The position numbers and the translations under genes are program-made. The notes under the pieces were generated by a model. It saw only the letters and a program-made list of their open reading frames with translations. It was not told the DNA's origin and searched no databases. 64,000 nucleotides of DNA from Corynebacterium nuruki S6-4. GTDB lineage: Bacteria; Actinomycetota; Actinomycetes; Mycobacteriales; Mycobacteriaceae. The stretch is taken from NCBI RefSeq assembly GCF_007970465.1, contig NZ_CP042429.1, forward strand, positions 1,302,001-1,366,000, read 5' to 3'. This document shows positions 1-7,339 of the stretch, piece after piece (the stretch's first letter is position 1; every line of letters begins with the position of its first letter).

Positions 1-373
1 CGGTCGACAGGTAGATGCGCCGGTACCCGCGCGCGGCGGCGGCGTCCTCCAGGGCGGTCATCACCGTGCGGGACAGTCCCTGACGGCGGTGGTCCGGGGA
101 GGTCCACACCCGCTTGATCTCGGCGGTCTCGTCGTCGAGGTACATGAAACCACCCCCGGCGATGGTCTCCCCGTCCCGCCTGACCAGCAGCAGCGTGCCG
201 GTGGGCGCCTCGAAGACCAGGGGCGGGAACAGGTCGATCTCCTCGGGCTCCCCCTCCTGCTTCGGGAAGCCGTCATAGTCGGCGTAGCGGGTGGCGTACT
301 CCCCGCCGAGTGCCGCGACGAGCGGCGCCGCCTCCGTGGAGTCCAGGGCGGCGACGATGATGCTGTCTGTCAT
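1..373 (-). CDS. GNAT family N-acetyltransferase (partial, C-terminus outside window)
   Basis: At least 124 residues of a GNAT-fold enzyme that would move an acetyl group from acetyl-CoA to an unidentified amine; the C-terminus lies beyond the window. The visible end contains the acetyl-CoA loop RRQGLSRTVMTALEDAA followed by the strand GYRRIYL, the usual motif A arrangement. The ATG at 373 has no ribosome binding site but follows a TATCGT hexamer (complement of 381-386) by seven bases, which fits leaderless transcription. It is divergent from the SDR gene. The substrate cannot be told from the sequence. Confidence 0.8.
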   Translation of the reverse strand, partial: MTDSIIVAALDSTEAAPLVAALGGEYATRYADYDGFPKQEGEPEEIDLFPPLVFEAPTGTLLLVRRDGETIAGGGFMYLDDETAEIKRVWTSPDHRRQGLSRTVMTALEDAAAARGYRRIYLST

Positions 374-483
374 GCCGGACACGATAGCGGGTACGGTCCG
401 GCGCGCCCGGGAGGCGGTAGCCTTGGCGGATGCCGCCGGGCCGGGCCCGGTCCGCCACCCCTACCCCACCGACTCAGGAGTCC

Positions 484-1314
484 GTGTTGTTCCGACGTAA
501 GTCCCCTGCCCTGCCCGCCCCCGGGCCCGACCGGGTCGCCGTGGTGACCGGGGCGTCCTCCGGGATCGGCCAGGCGGTCGCCCTCGAGCTGGGACGCCGC
601 GGCCACAACCTCCTGCTCGTCGCCCGCACCACCGGGCCGATGGAGCAGCTGCGTGACCGGCTGGCGGCGGAAGGCCACCGGGTGACCGTGACGATCCGGT
701 CGTGCGACCTCGCCGACGCGACCGCCCGCGCGGCTCTCATCGCCGAGCTGGAGACGCTGGACGTCAACATCCTCGTCAACTCCGCCGGGGTGGCGACCTT
801 CGGCGAGTTCCGGAAGCTCGACCCGGCCTATGAGCGCACCCAGTTCGAGCTCAACGCCACCGCGGTCTTCGAGCTCACCGCCGCCGTCCTGCCCGGCATG
901 GTCGACAGCGGGGACGCCGGGATCGTCAACGTCGGGTCCGTCGCCGGCAATGCGCCGATCCCGAACAACGCGACCTATGTCGGCACGAAGGCCATGGTGA
1001 ACACCTTCACCGAGGCACTGCACTACGAGCTGAAGGGCACCGGGGTGCGCTGCACGCTGCTGGCGCCGGGTCCAGTGCGTGAGGAGGTCAAGGCGGACGC
1101 GGAGCGTACCATCGTGGACCGGGCCACCCCGGATTTCGTGTGGACGACCTATCCGGACTGCGCGACCGAGACGCTGGACGCCCTGGCGGCGAACCGGCTG
1201 CGGGTCGTCCCCGGCGGTCTGTCGAAGGTCGCCGATGTGCTGTCCACGTACCTGCCGCGACGGATCACCGCCCCGCTGATGGGGAAGGCGTACGCGCGGA
1301 TGGCCGAAGACTAG
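484..1314 (+). CDS. SDR family NAD(P)-dependent oxidoreductase
   Basis: Classical short-chain dehydrogenase of about 276 residues. It shows the cofactor motif TGASSGIG near residue 22, an NSAG element, the catalytic serine in IVNVGSVAG and the catalytic pair Y165-x-x-x-K169 in ATYVGTK. Substrate is unknown. An AGGAG at 476-480 sits three bases before GTG 484 and six before the in-frame TTG 487, so the protein starts at one of these; reading from 430 would add a proline- and arginine-rich stretch with no homologous look. It ends 15 bases before orn and may be co-transcribed with it. Confidence 0.85.
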   Translation: MLFRRKSPALPAPGPDRVAVVTGASSGIGQAVALELGRRGHNLLLVARTTGPMEQLRDRLAAEGHRVTVTIRSCDLADATARAALIAELETLDVNILVNSAGVATFGEFRKLDPAYERTQFELNATAVFELTAAVLPGMVDSGDAGIVNVGSVAGNAPIPNNATYVGTKAMVNTFTEALHYELKGTGVRCTLLAPGPVREEVKADAERTIVDRATPDFVWTTYPDCATETLDALAANRLRVVPGGLSKVADVLSTYLPRRITAPLMGKAYARMAED

Positions 1315-1329
1315 AGAAAGCTGACTGCA

Positions 1330-1959
1330 ATGACACCGAACCAGATCGCCAAGAATGACCGCCTCGTGTGGGCCGACTGTGAGATGACCGGGCTGGACAC
1401 CTCCCGGCACGTCCTCGTGGAGATCGCCGTCGTCGTCACGGACGCCGACCTGAAGCCCCTCGACGAGGGCATCGACATCGTCATCCACGCCTCCGAGGCA
1501 GAGCTGGCGGAGATGGACGAGGTCGTGGTGAAGATGCACGGTTCCTCGGGGCTGACCGACGAGATCCGCGCCTCGTCGGTGACGGTCGCCGAGGCCGAGC
1601 GTCAGGTCGTGGACTACATCAAGCGGTTCGTCGAGGTCGCCGGGGCGGCGCCGCTGTGCGGCAACTCGATCGCCAGTGACCGCAAGTTCATCGCGAAGTA
1701 CATGCCGGAGCTGGACAGCTACCTGCACTACCGGATGATCGACGTCTCCTCGATCAAGGAGCTGGCCCGCCGCTGGTACCCGCGGGTCTACAGCGGCCAG
1801 CCGCAGAAGGGTCTGGCGCACCGGGCGCTCGCCGACATCCGTGAGTCCATCCGGGAGCTCGACTACTACCGGCGTGCCGTGTTCGTGGCCGCCCCCGGCC
1901 CGGACGCCGACGAGGTGCAGACCGCCGCGGACGCCGCCACCGAGGCCACGCCGATTTAG
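1330..1959 (+). CDS. orn: Oligoribonuclease
   Basis: 209-residue DEDDh 3'-5' exoribonuclease that degrades 2-5 nt RNA fragments (including pGpG in organisms with c-di-GMP) to mononucleotides in the cytoplasm. Catalytic residues are visible in order: D and E in [12 protein letters not shown] in [11 protein letters not shown], and H and D in [11 protein letters not shown]. Length is normal apart from a short alanine- and acid-rich tail. It starts with ATG 15 bases after the SDR gene and is followed by tRNA-His, an arrangement known from other actinobacteria. Confidence 0.96.
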   Translation: MTPNQIAKNDRLVWADCEMTGLDTSRHVLVEIAVVVTDADLKPLDEGIDIVIHASEAELAEMDEVVVKMHGSSGLTDEIRASSVTVAEAERQVVDYIKRFVEVAGAAPLCGNSIASDRKFIAKYMPELDSYLHYRMIDVSSIKELARRWYPRVYSGQPQKGLAHRALADIRESIRELDYYRRAVFVAAPGPDADEVQTAADAATEATPI

Positions 1960-2035
1960 CCCTGTTCAGACCGCTGTTTTGGCAGGAATGACAGGAGTGG
2001 TCTACAGTAAATCGCGCTGCATACGAGCGGCGATG

Positions 2036-2108
2036 GTGGCTGTAGTTCAGTTGGTAGAGCACCAGGTTGTGATCCTGGGTGTCGCGAGTTCGAGTCTCGT
2101 CAGCCACC
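2036..2108 (+). tRNA. tRNA-His (anticodon GTG)
   Basis: Full cloverleaf: acceptor arms GTGGCTG (2036-2042) and CAGCCAC (2101-2107), anticodon stem CCAGG/CCTGG around loop TTGTGAT with anticodon GTG, and T loop TTCGAGT. Base 2035 is G and faces discriminator C2108, giving the G-1:C73 pair that identifies tRNA-His. CCA is not encoded. Confidence 0.97.
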
Positions 2109-2114
2109 CCGACT

Positions 2115-2155
2115 GAGAACCCCGGCTCCGATCTTCGATCGGCGCCGGGGTTCTC
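2115..2155 (+). terminator. Hairpin terminator after tRNA-His
   Basis: Arms GAGAACCCCGG and CCGGGGTTCTC enclose a second GATC/GATC helix. The 11-bp outer stem starts six bases after the tRNA. There is no T run, common in high-G+C genomes. Confidence 0.75.
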
Positions 2156-2177
2156 GCATGCGCGCACCGGGCACGAC

Positions 2178-2303
2178 TGGGGGTTAATGGTCAAAATGTG
2201 TGTCTTCTACCGGCGTGTCACCGGCTGACCCGGCCGGAGTTGTCCCGAGCTGACCCGATTCTGCGTTTCCGGTCCGACGGAACTGACCGATCCGGGTCAA
2301 CTC
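2178..2303. repeat. Palindromic repeat family A, copy 1
   Basis: Core 2239-2303 (65 bp) matches 33509-33573 at about 61 of 65 positions. Its ends are complementary: GAGCTGACCCG on the left, CGGGTCAACTC on the right. A 13-base outlier TGGGGGTTAATGG (2178-2190) is also shared with the other copy, but here 48 bases separate it from the core instead of one. The copy lies 22 bases after the tRNA-His terminator. Confidence 0.8.
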
Positions 2304-2327
2304 AGGGCAACTCGGGGCAACTCGGGG
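2298..2327. repeat. 10-bp tandem repeat, three units
   Basis: Units CAACTCAGGG, CAACTCGGGG, CAACTCGGGG continue directly from the right end of the palindromic repeat, between tRNA-His and the cmtR promoter. Confidence 0.85.
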
Positions 2328-2352
2328 ACATCGCGCCACGGCCCGCACAATT

Positions 2353-2388
2353 GGTCAGTATCTGATGTATAGTCATTGTATGCTGACC
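2353..2388 (+). promoter_or_regulatory. cmtR promoter with operator-like inverted repeat
   Basis: Arms GGTCAGTAT (from 2353) and TATGCTGACC (2379-2388) form an imperfect palindrome that encloses the -10 hexamer TATAGT (2368-2373) and the start codon at 2380. A repressor bound here would block both promoter and start, as expected for autoregulation by a CmtR-type sensor. The assignment is inferred from position and symmetry. Confidence 0.6.
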
Positions 2389-2748
2389 ATTGAGTCCCGT
2401 CTCGACGTGATGCACCGGCTCGGCCGCGCCATGTCCGACCCCAGCCGGTCCCGCATCCTCCTCCACCTGCTCGACGGACCGGGCTACCCCGCCCAACTCG
2501 CCCGGGATCTGGACCTCTCCCGCACCAACGTCTCCAACCACCTCGCCTGCCTGCGCGGCTGCGGCATCGTCGTCGCCGTCCCGGAAGGCCGCCGCACCCG
2601 CTACGAGATCGCCGACCCGCACCTCACCAGGGCCCTGCACTCCCTGGTCGAGGTCGTCCTCGCCGTCGACGAAGGGGACGCCTGCACCAGTGAGGACTGC
2701 GACGTCCCGGGCTGCTGCGCGGACTGCGGATCGACGGACGCCTCATGA
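2380..2748 (+). CDS. cmtR: CmtR-like ArsR/SmtB family metal-sensing repressor
   Basis: 122-residue winged-helix repressor. Family knowledge: M. tuberculosis CmtR binds Cd(II)/Pb(II) through Cys57, Cys61 and Cys102. Counting from ATG 2380, this protein has cysteines at exactly 57 and 61 (in LACLRGCG) and 102 (in EGDACTSED), so metal sensing should be conserved. The recognition helix region is LSRTNVSNHL. After Cys102 it adds a tail with four more cysteines (DVPGCCADCG). ATG 2380 follows TATAGT by six bases with no leader. The stop overlaps the ATPase start by ATGA, so sensor and pump form an operon. Confidence 0.93.
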   Translation: MLTIESRLDVMHRLGRAMSDPSRSRILLHLLDGPGYPAQLARDLDLSRTNVSNHLACLRGCGIVVAVPEGRRTRYEIADPHLTRALHSLVEVVLAVDEGDACTSEDCDVPGCCADCGSTDAS

Positions 2749-4673
2749 GCGACGCCTGCTGCGGCCCTGCCGTGGCGACCGACCGGTCCGACGATGACGC
2801 CGACCACGCCGACCCCACCCCCTGGTACCGCGACCGGTCCCTCGCCCTACCCGTGGCGTCCGGCGTGTTCTGGGTCGTCGGTCTCATCCTCGCCCTGACC
2901 GGCGCCGATCTCCCCGCCATCATCGTCTACGCCCTCGGCCTCGCCGCCGGTGGTGCGACCTTCGTCCCCGGGACACTGCGGCAACTCGTGCGGCAGAAAG
3001 GGCGCGACCGGCTCGGCGTCGGACTGCTGATGACGATCGCCGCCGTCGGTGCGGTCCTGCTCGGTCACGTCGGCGAAGCCGCCGCCCTGGCCTTCCTGTT
3101 CTCCATCGCCGAGGCCCTGGAGGACCGGGCGATGGACCGGGCGAGGAACAGCCTGCGCGCCCTGCTCGACCTCATGCCGGAGACCGCGCGCGTCCGCTGC
3201 CCGGACGGCTGTTTCGACCCGGTCCCCGCCGCCGACGTGCGCCGCGGCGATGTGCTGCAGCTCGGTGCCGGGGAACGTCTCGCCACCGACGGCACCGTCC
3301 TCACCGGCCACTCGTCGCTGGACACCTCGGCGGTCACCGGCGAATCCGTCCCGGTCGAGGTCGCCCCCGGCGACACGGCCCTCGCCGGATCGGTGAACAC
3401 CTCCGGGACACTCACCGTCGAGGCCACCGCCGACGGCCGAGACAACTCCCTGACCCGCATCGTCAGCCTCGTCGAACAGGCGCAGGCCCGCAAGGGCGTC
3501 CGCGCCCGGCTGGCCGACCGGGTCGCCCGGCCCCTGGTCCCGGCCGTGCTCGTCGTCGCCGCACTCACCGCGGTGCTCGGCTGCCTGTTCGGCAACCCCG
3601 AGGTGTGGATCGACCGGGCACTCGTGGTCCTCGTCGCGGCGTCCCCGTGCGCGATGGCCATCGCCGTGCCGGTGACCGTGATCTCCGCGATCGGGGCGGC
3701 GAGCAGACTCGGCGTGGCGGTCACCTCCGGCGCGGCCTTCGAGGAACTGGGGACGATCCGCACCGTCTGCCTCGACAAGACCGGCACGCTGACCCGCAAT
3801 GAACCCCGCGTGGTGGAAGTCCGCACAGCCCGCGGGGTCGACGGGGCGCAGGTGCTGGCGTCCGCCGCCGCACTGGAGATGTCCAGTACACACCCGCTGG
3901 CCGCCGCGGTCATCACGGCGGCCACCGACGTCCCGGACGCCACGGATGTCGCCGAAACCGCCGGTCGCGGTCTCACCGGCACCGTCGCCGGACGCCACGT
4001 CCGCGTCGGCGGTGACCGCTGGATCGACCCCGGCGACCTCGCGCAGGACGCCGCGGAGCTCGCCGGACTGGGCATGTCCCTTATCGTCGTCGAGGTCGAC
4101 GGGGCGGTCACCGGGGTGATCGGGGTCCGTGACGAACTGCGTCCCGAAGCCGCCGAGGCGGTCGCTGACCTGCACGGTCAGGGTATCGCCACGGTCATGC
4201 TCACCGGGGACAACGGCCGTACCGCGGCGGCGTTGGCGGCACAGGCCGGCATCGACGAGGTGCACGCCGGGCTCAGGCCGGAGGACAAGGAACGCTACGT
4301 GCGCGACGCGGCGTCCCGCACCCCGACGGCGATGATCGGCGACGGTATCAACGACACCCCCGCCCTGGCCTCCGCCACCGTGGGTATCGCGATCGGCACG
4401 GGCGGCTCCGCGGCGGCGGTGGATTCCGCCGACGTCACCTTCACCGGAGCGGATCTGCGCCTGATCCCCGCCGCCCTGGCCCATGCCCGGCGTGGGCGCC
4501 GCATCATGACCGCCAACATGGCCCTGGCGCTGCTGATCATCGTGGTGCTGTGTCCGCTGGCGCTCACCGGAGTGCTCGGCCTGGCGGCGGTGGTGCTGGT
4601 CCATGAGTCCGCCGAGGTCGTGGTCATCGCCAACGGGCTGCGGGCCGCGCGCACCGCCGGGTTGACCGTCTGA
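2745..4673 (+). CDS. Heavy-metal translocating P1B-type ATPase (SPC type)
   Basis: 642-residue metal-exporting P-type ATPase of the inner membrane. Visible motifs: TGES (198-201), SPC in transmembrane helix 6 (S300-P301-C302), phosphorylation site D344 in DKTGTLT, GDGIND (532-537) and HES (620-622) in the last helix. SPC plus a helix-8 HE motif resembles the P1B-4 group (Co/Fe/Zn exporters) rather than the CPC pumps. There is no N-terminal HMA domain, only a short MSDACCGP head and an Asp/His-rich stretch that may bind metal. Translationally coupled to cmtR, so cadmium, lead or a related ion is the likely inducer; the true substrate is uncertain. Confidence 0.9.
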   Translation: MSDACCGPAVATDRSDDDADHADPTPWYRDRSLALPVASGVFWVVGLILALTGADLPAIIVYALGLAAGGATFVPGTLRQLVRQKGRDRLGVGLLMTIAAVGAVLLGHVGEAAALAFLFSIAEALEDRAMDRARNSLRALLDLMPETARVRCPDGCFDPVPAADVRRGDVLQLGAGERLATDGTVLTGHSSLDTSAVTGESVPVEVAPGDTALAGSVNTSGTLTVEATADGRDNSLTRIVSLVEQAQARKGVRARLADRVARPLVPAVLVVAALTAVLGCLFGNPEVWIDRALVVLVAASPCAMAIAVPVTVISAIGAASRLGVAVTSGAAFEELGTIRTVCLDKTGTLTRNEPRVVEVRTARGVDGAQVLASAAALEMSSTHPLAAAVITAATDVPDATDVAETAGRGLTGTVAGRHVRVGGDRWIDPGDLAQDAAELAGLGMSLIVVEVDGAVTGVIGVRDELRPEAAEAVADLHGQGIATVMLTGDNGRTAAALAAQAGIDEVHAGLRPEDKERYVRDAASRTPTAMIGDGINDTPALASATVGIAIGTGGSAAAVDSADVTFTGADLRLIPAALAHARRGRRIMTANMALALLIIVVLCPLALTGVLGLAAVVLVHESAEVVVIANGLRAARTAGLTV

Positions 4674-4674
4674 C

Positions 4675-4699
4675 GGTGGTTCGGACGGCGTGAACCACC
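4675..4699. terminator. Hairpin between convergent ATPase and CHY genes
   Basis: GGTGGTTC (4675-4682) pairs perfectly with GAACCACC (4692-4699) immediately after the ATPase stop. Confidence 0.6.
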
Positions 4700-4752
4700 C
4701 CTGGGCGGTCAACCCGGACAGGTGCCGGCGACGATGAAACCGACCGGACGCC

Positions 4753-5112
4753 TCACACCTGGAAGTAGACACCGGCATGCAGGGCACAGCCGGGGTTGAA
4801 CGGCGCCGCACAGCGGGGACAGCACGGGCGCGCCGGGGACGCCGGGCTGGCGGACGCCGCGTAGACGTCGAGGTACTCCCCCACCGTCAGCCATACCCCG
4901 CAGGACCGGCACAGCACCGCGTCCTGCGCCCGGTCGACCACCGTCGCCGTCGGCCAGGGCGTCACGGAATGGTCCTCGGCCTCATCATGACAGTGCAGGC
5001 AGGGGTAGGTGCGTCCGCAGCAGTGGAACCGGACCACCACGACATCCAGCGGCGAATGCCAGTGCGCGCAGCCCACGCCGCCGACCAGCCCCGCGGCGTC
5101 CGGCGCGGACAT
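4753..5112 (-). CDS. CHY-type zinc finger protein
   Basis: 119-residue cysteine- and histidine-rich protein. The pattern CAHWH, CCGRTYPCLHCHDE, H, CRSCG, CCPRC matches the CHY zinc-finger fold that binds three zinc ions and is known from eukaryotic Pirh2/RCHY1 and Hot13; bacterial members are uncharacterised. ATG 5112 begins one base after the stop of the alcohol dehydrogenase gene, so the two are likely co-transcribed; an in-frame ATG at 5124 would overlap that gene. Possible roles are zinc handling or partnering a zinc enzyme, but nothing here proves either. Confidence 0.8.
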   Translation of the reverse strand: MSAPDAAGLVGGVGCAHWHSPLDVVVVRFHCCGRTYPCLHCHDEAEDHSVTPWPTATVVDRAQDAVLCRSCGVWLTVGEYLDVYAASASPASPARPCCPRCAAPFNPGCALHAGVYFQV

Positions 5113-5113
5113 G

Positions 5114-6175
5114 TCAGAAGTCATTGACCAGCACGGCGGCACCGTCGAAGCGTCCGGCCTTGAGGTCACGCAGGGCGTCCAGGCCCTTCGACATCGGGTA
5201 GCGGTGCGTCGTCGCGCGGACGCCGTGCTCCGCGACGAGGTCGAGGAACTCGCGGCCCTGCGCCCGCGTGTTCGAGGTGACCGAGCGGATCTCCTTCTCG
5301 TAGAACAGTTCCGTCTCGTAGTGGATCGGCGGGATGTCGGACAGGTGGATGCCGGCGATCGAGAGGATGCCGCCCCGGTCCAGGGCCCGCATCGCCGGCA
5401 GCACGATGTCGCCGACCGGGGCGAAGAGCACGGCGGCGTCCAGCGGCTCCGGCGGCATGTCGTACGCCCCGGCGGCCGAGGCGCAACCCAGCTTCAGGGC
5501 CAGCTCCTGGGCCGCCCTGTCCCTGGTCAGGACGTGGACCCGCGCGCCGTCGGCCAGGGCGAGCTGGGCGCACAGGTGCGCCGAACCGCCGAAACCGTAG
5601 AGGCCCAGGCGGGCGGGATGCTCCGGGGTGGATTCGGGCAGCCCGGCGCGCTGCAGGGCGTGGTAGCCGATGATCCCGGCGCACAGCAGCGGGGACAGGG
5701 CCACGTCGGAGGCCACGTCCTGTGCCGGCAGCCGGTAGGCGAAGTCGGCGGGGACGGTGGTGTACTCGGCGTAGCCGCCGTCGGCGTCCCAGCCGGTGTA
5801 GGTCGAGTCCGGGCAGAGGTTCTCCTTGCCCGAGCGGCACCAGCGGCACTGCCCGCAGGTCGAGCGCAGCCAGGCCACGCCGACGCGGGCGCCGGTCCAG
5901 TCGTCGGCGGGGACGCCCTCCCCGACCGCGACGACCTCGCCGACGATCTCATGGCCGGGGGTGACATGGTCGTGGTGGACGTCGAGGTCGCCTTCGGTGA
6001 CGTGCAGGTCGGTGCGGCACACGCCGCAGGTGTGCACGTGGACGAGCAACTCCCCCGGCGCGGGGGCGGGGACGGGCTTCTCGACGAGTTCGACCGGCGC
6101 GGTCGCCCCGTCGACGGGGCCGGGGGTGGTGACCTGCCAGGCGTGCATGGTGGTGGGGATGGTGGAGGTGGTCAT
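5114..6175 (-). CDS. Zinc-dependent alcohol dehydrogenase (Rv1862 AdhA-like)
   Basis: 353-residue medium-chain dehydrogenase that oxidises alcohols or reduces aldehydes with NAD(P). Catalytic zinc ligands lie in [11 protein letters not shown] and GHEIVGEV; the structural zinc site is [15 protein letters not shown]; the nucleotide-binding turn is YGFGGSAHL. The stretch [17 protein letters not shown] closely matches what I recall of M. tuberculosis Rv1862. Downstream is the CHY zinc-finger gene, one base away. A CACAAT hexamer close to the ATG may be a leaderless -10. Confidence 0.93.
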   Translation of the reverse strand: MTTSTIPTTMHAWQVTTPGPVDGATAPVELVEKPVPAPAPGELLVHVHTCGVCRTDLHVTEGDLDVHHDHVTPGHEIVGEVVAVGEGVPADDWTGARVGVAWLRSTCGQCRWCRSGKENLCPDSTYTGWDADGGYAEYTTVPADFAYRLPAQDVASDVALSPLLCAGIIGYHALQRAGLPESTPEHPARLGLYGFGGSAHLCAQLALADGARVHVLTRDRAAQELALKLGCASAAGAYDMPPEPLDAAVLFAPVGDIVLPAMRALDRGGILSIAGIHLSDIPPIHYETELFYEKEIRSVTSNTRAQGREFLDLVAEHGVRATTHRYPMSKGLDALRDLKAGRFDGAAVLVNDF

Positions 6176-6187
6176 GCCCCCATTGTG

Positions 6188-7339
6188 CTACTGCCGGCCG
6201 ATGAAGGGCGTGGCTGCCGCGGGGGTACCCCCGGCCGGGCGGTCCGGCCGGAACGGGGCGAGCAGGTCGGACGCCGTCCCGCCGATCTCTTCGGCGGCGA
6301 GCCGCCCCAGCAGGGCGGACAGGGTCATGCCGGAGTGGCTGACCAGGGCGTACACCCGGTGGGAGGCGTCGGTGAAGCCGACGAGCGGGAAGCCGTCCTC
6401 CGGCAGACTGCGGGCGGACAGGTACACGGTCGGCACGGGCACCGGGGTGCCGAACACCGTCGCCAGCTCCTCCTCCATGAGCTGCCGGACGTCGGGCAGT
6501 GCGGCCTCCCCCTCGGCGACGCGGTGCTCCACCGGGGGCAGCTGGACCCACAGTCGCCGGTCGTGGCGGGGCCGGATGTTGATGCGGTCGCTGATGATGA
6601 CCCGCCCCAGGTCCACTTCGGTGGGGTCGGTGAGTCCGAGGAAACTGTGGGTCCGTGCGGTGGGGCCGCCCGGTGCCGCCGGGTCGGCGACGGGCAGTCC
6701 GAACCGGCGGGACGCCGCCCCCGCGGCGATGACCACCACGTCGGGCGTCAGGACCGTGCCGTCGTCGAGGATGACCTCGGCGGTCTCCTGCCCGGCGGCG
6801 ATGTGGGTGACCCGGCCCTGCCGCACCGGCACCCCGCGGTCGGCGAGGTCGGCGACGAGGGCGGCGGCGAACAGGTCGACGTCGAGGTAGCCCTCCTCGG
6901 GGAGGTAGAGCGCCTCGCCGAGATCATCGGGCCACCGGACCGCCGGTTCCAGGTGCACCAGGTCGGCCCGGCCGACGGGTTCGGCGGGGTAGTCCTCGGC
7001 CCGCAGCCGGGCGAGGCGTCCGGCGGTGAACTCCGCACGCTGGTGCGGCGTCCCGTCGAAGGCTGCGAGGAGGCAGCCGGAGCGGTGGAACCAGTCGCCG
7101 CCGAGCTCGTCCTGCAGCCGGTCGTGCTCGGCCATGCCGGCGACGTTGAGCCGGTGGTAGGCGTGCGGCGGCTTGTTGTTCGCGTTGATCCACGCGAAGG
7201 AGCGGTGGCTCGCCCCGGCCAGGGCGCCGGCCGCATCCAGCAGGGTGACGTCGGCACCCCGCACCGCGAGTTCCCGCGCCGCGCTCAGGCCGAGCACACC
7301 CGCCCCGACGACGCAGACGTGCGCTTTTTCTTCCGCCAT
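6188..7339 (-). CDS. FAD-dependent oxidoreductase, DAO/glycine oxidase family
   Basis: 383-residue flavoprotein. The N-terminal dinucleotide fold reads VCVVGAGVLGLSAARELA followed by the acidic strand-end residue in VTLLDAAG; a second FAD-contact segment appears near the C-terminus (VYALVSHSGMTLS). Members oxidise amino acids or other amines with oxygen. ATG 7339 lies inside the end of the preceding ATPase gene (55-base overlap), preceded by GTGAGG. The substrate is unknown; a role linked to the ATPase is not evident. Confidence 0.87.
   Translation of the reverse strand: MAEEKAHVCVVGAGVLGLSAARELAVRGADVTLLDAAGALAGASHRSFAWINANNKPPHAYHRLNVAGMAEHDRLQDELGGDWFHRSGCLLAAFDGTPHQRAEFTAGRLARLRAEDYPAEPVGRADLVHLEPAVRWPDDLGEALYLPEEGYLDVDLFAAALVADLADRGVPVRQGRVTHIAAGQETAEVILDDGTVLTPDVVVIAAGAASRRFGLPVADPAAPGGPTARTHSFLGLTDPTEVDLGRVIISDRINIRPRHDRRLWVQLPPVEHRVAEGEAALPDVRQLMEEELATVFGTPVPVPTVYLSARSLPEDGFPLVGFTDASHRVYALVSHSGMTLSALLGRLAAEEIGGTASDLLAPFRPDRPAGGTPAAATPFIGRQ

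Noticed and set aside
2847..4811. 654-codon minus-strand frame opposite the metal ATPase
   Set aside because: His/Asp/Gly-rich shadow of the ATPase codons; no start context.
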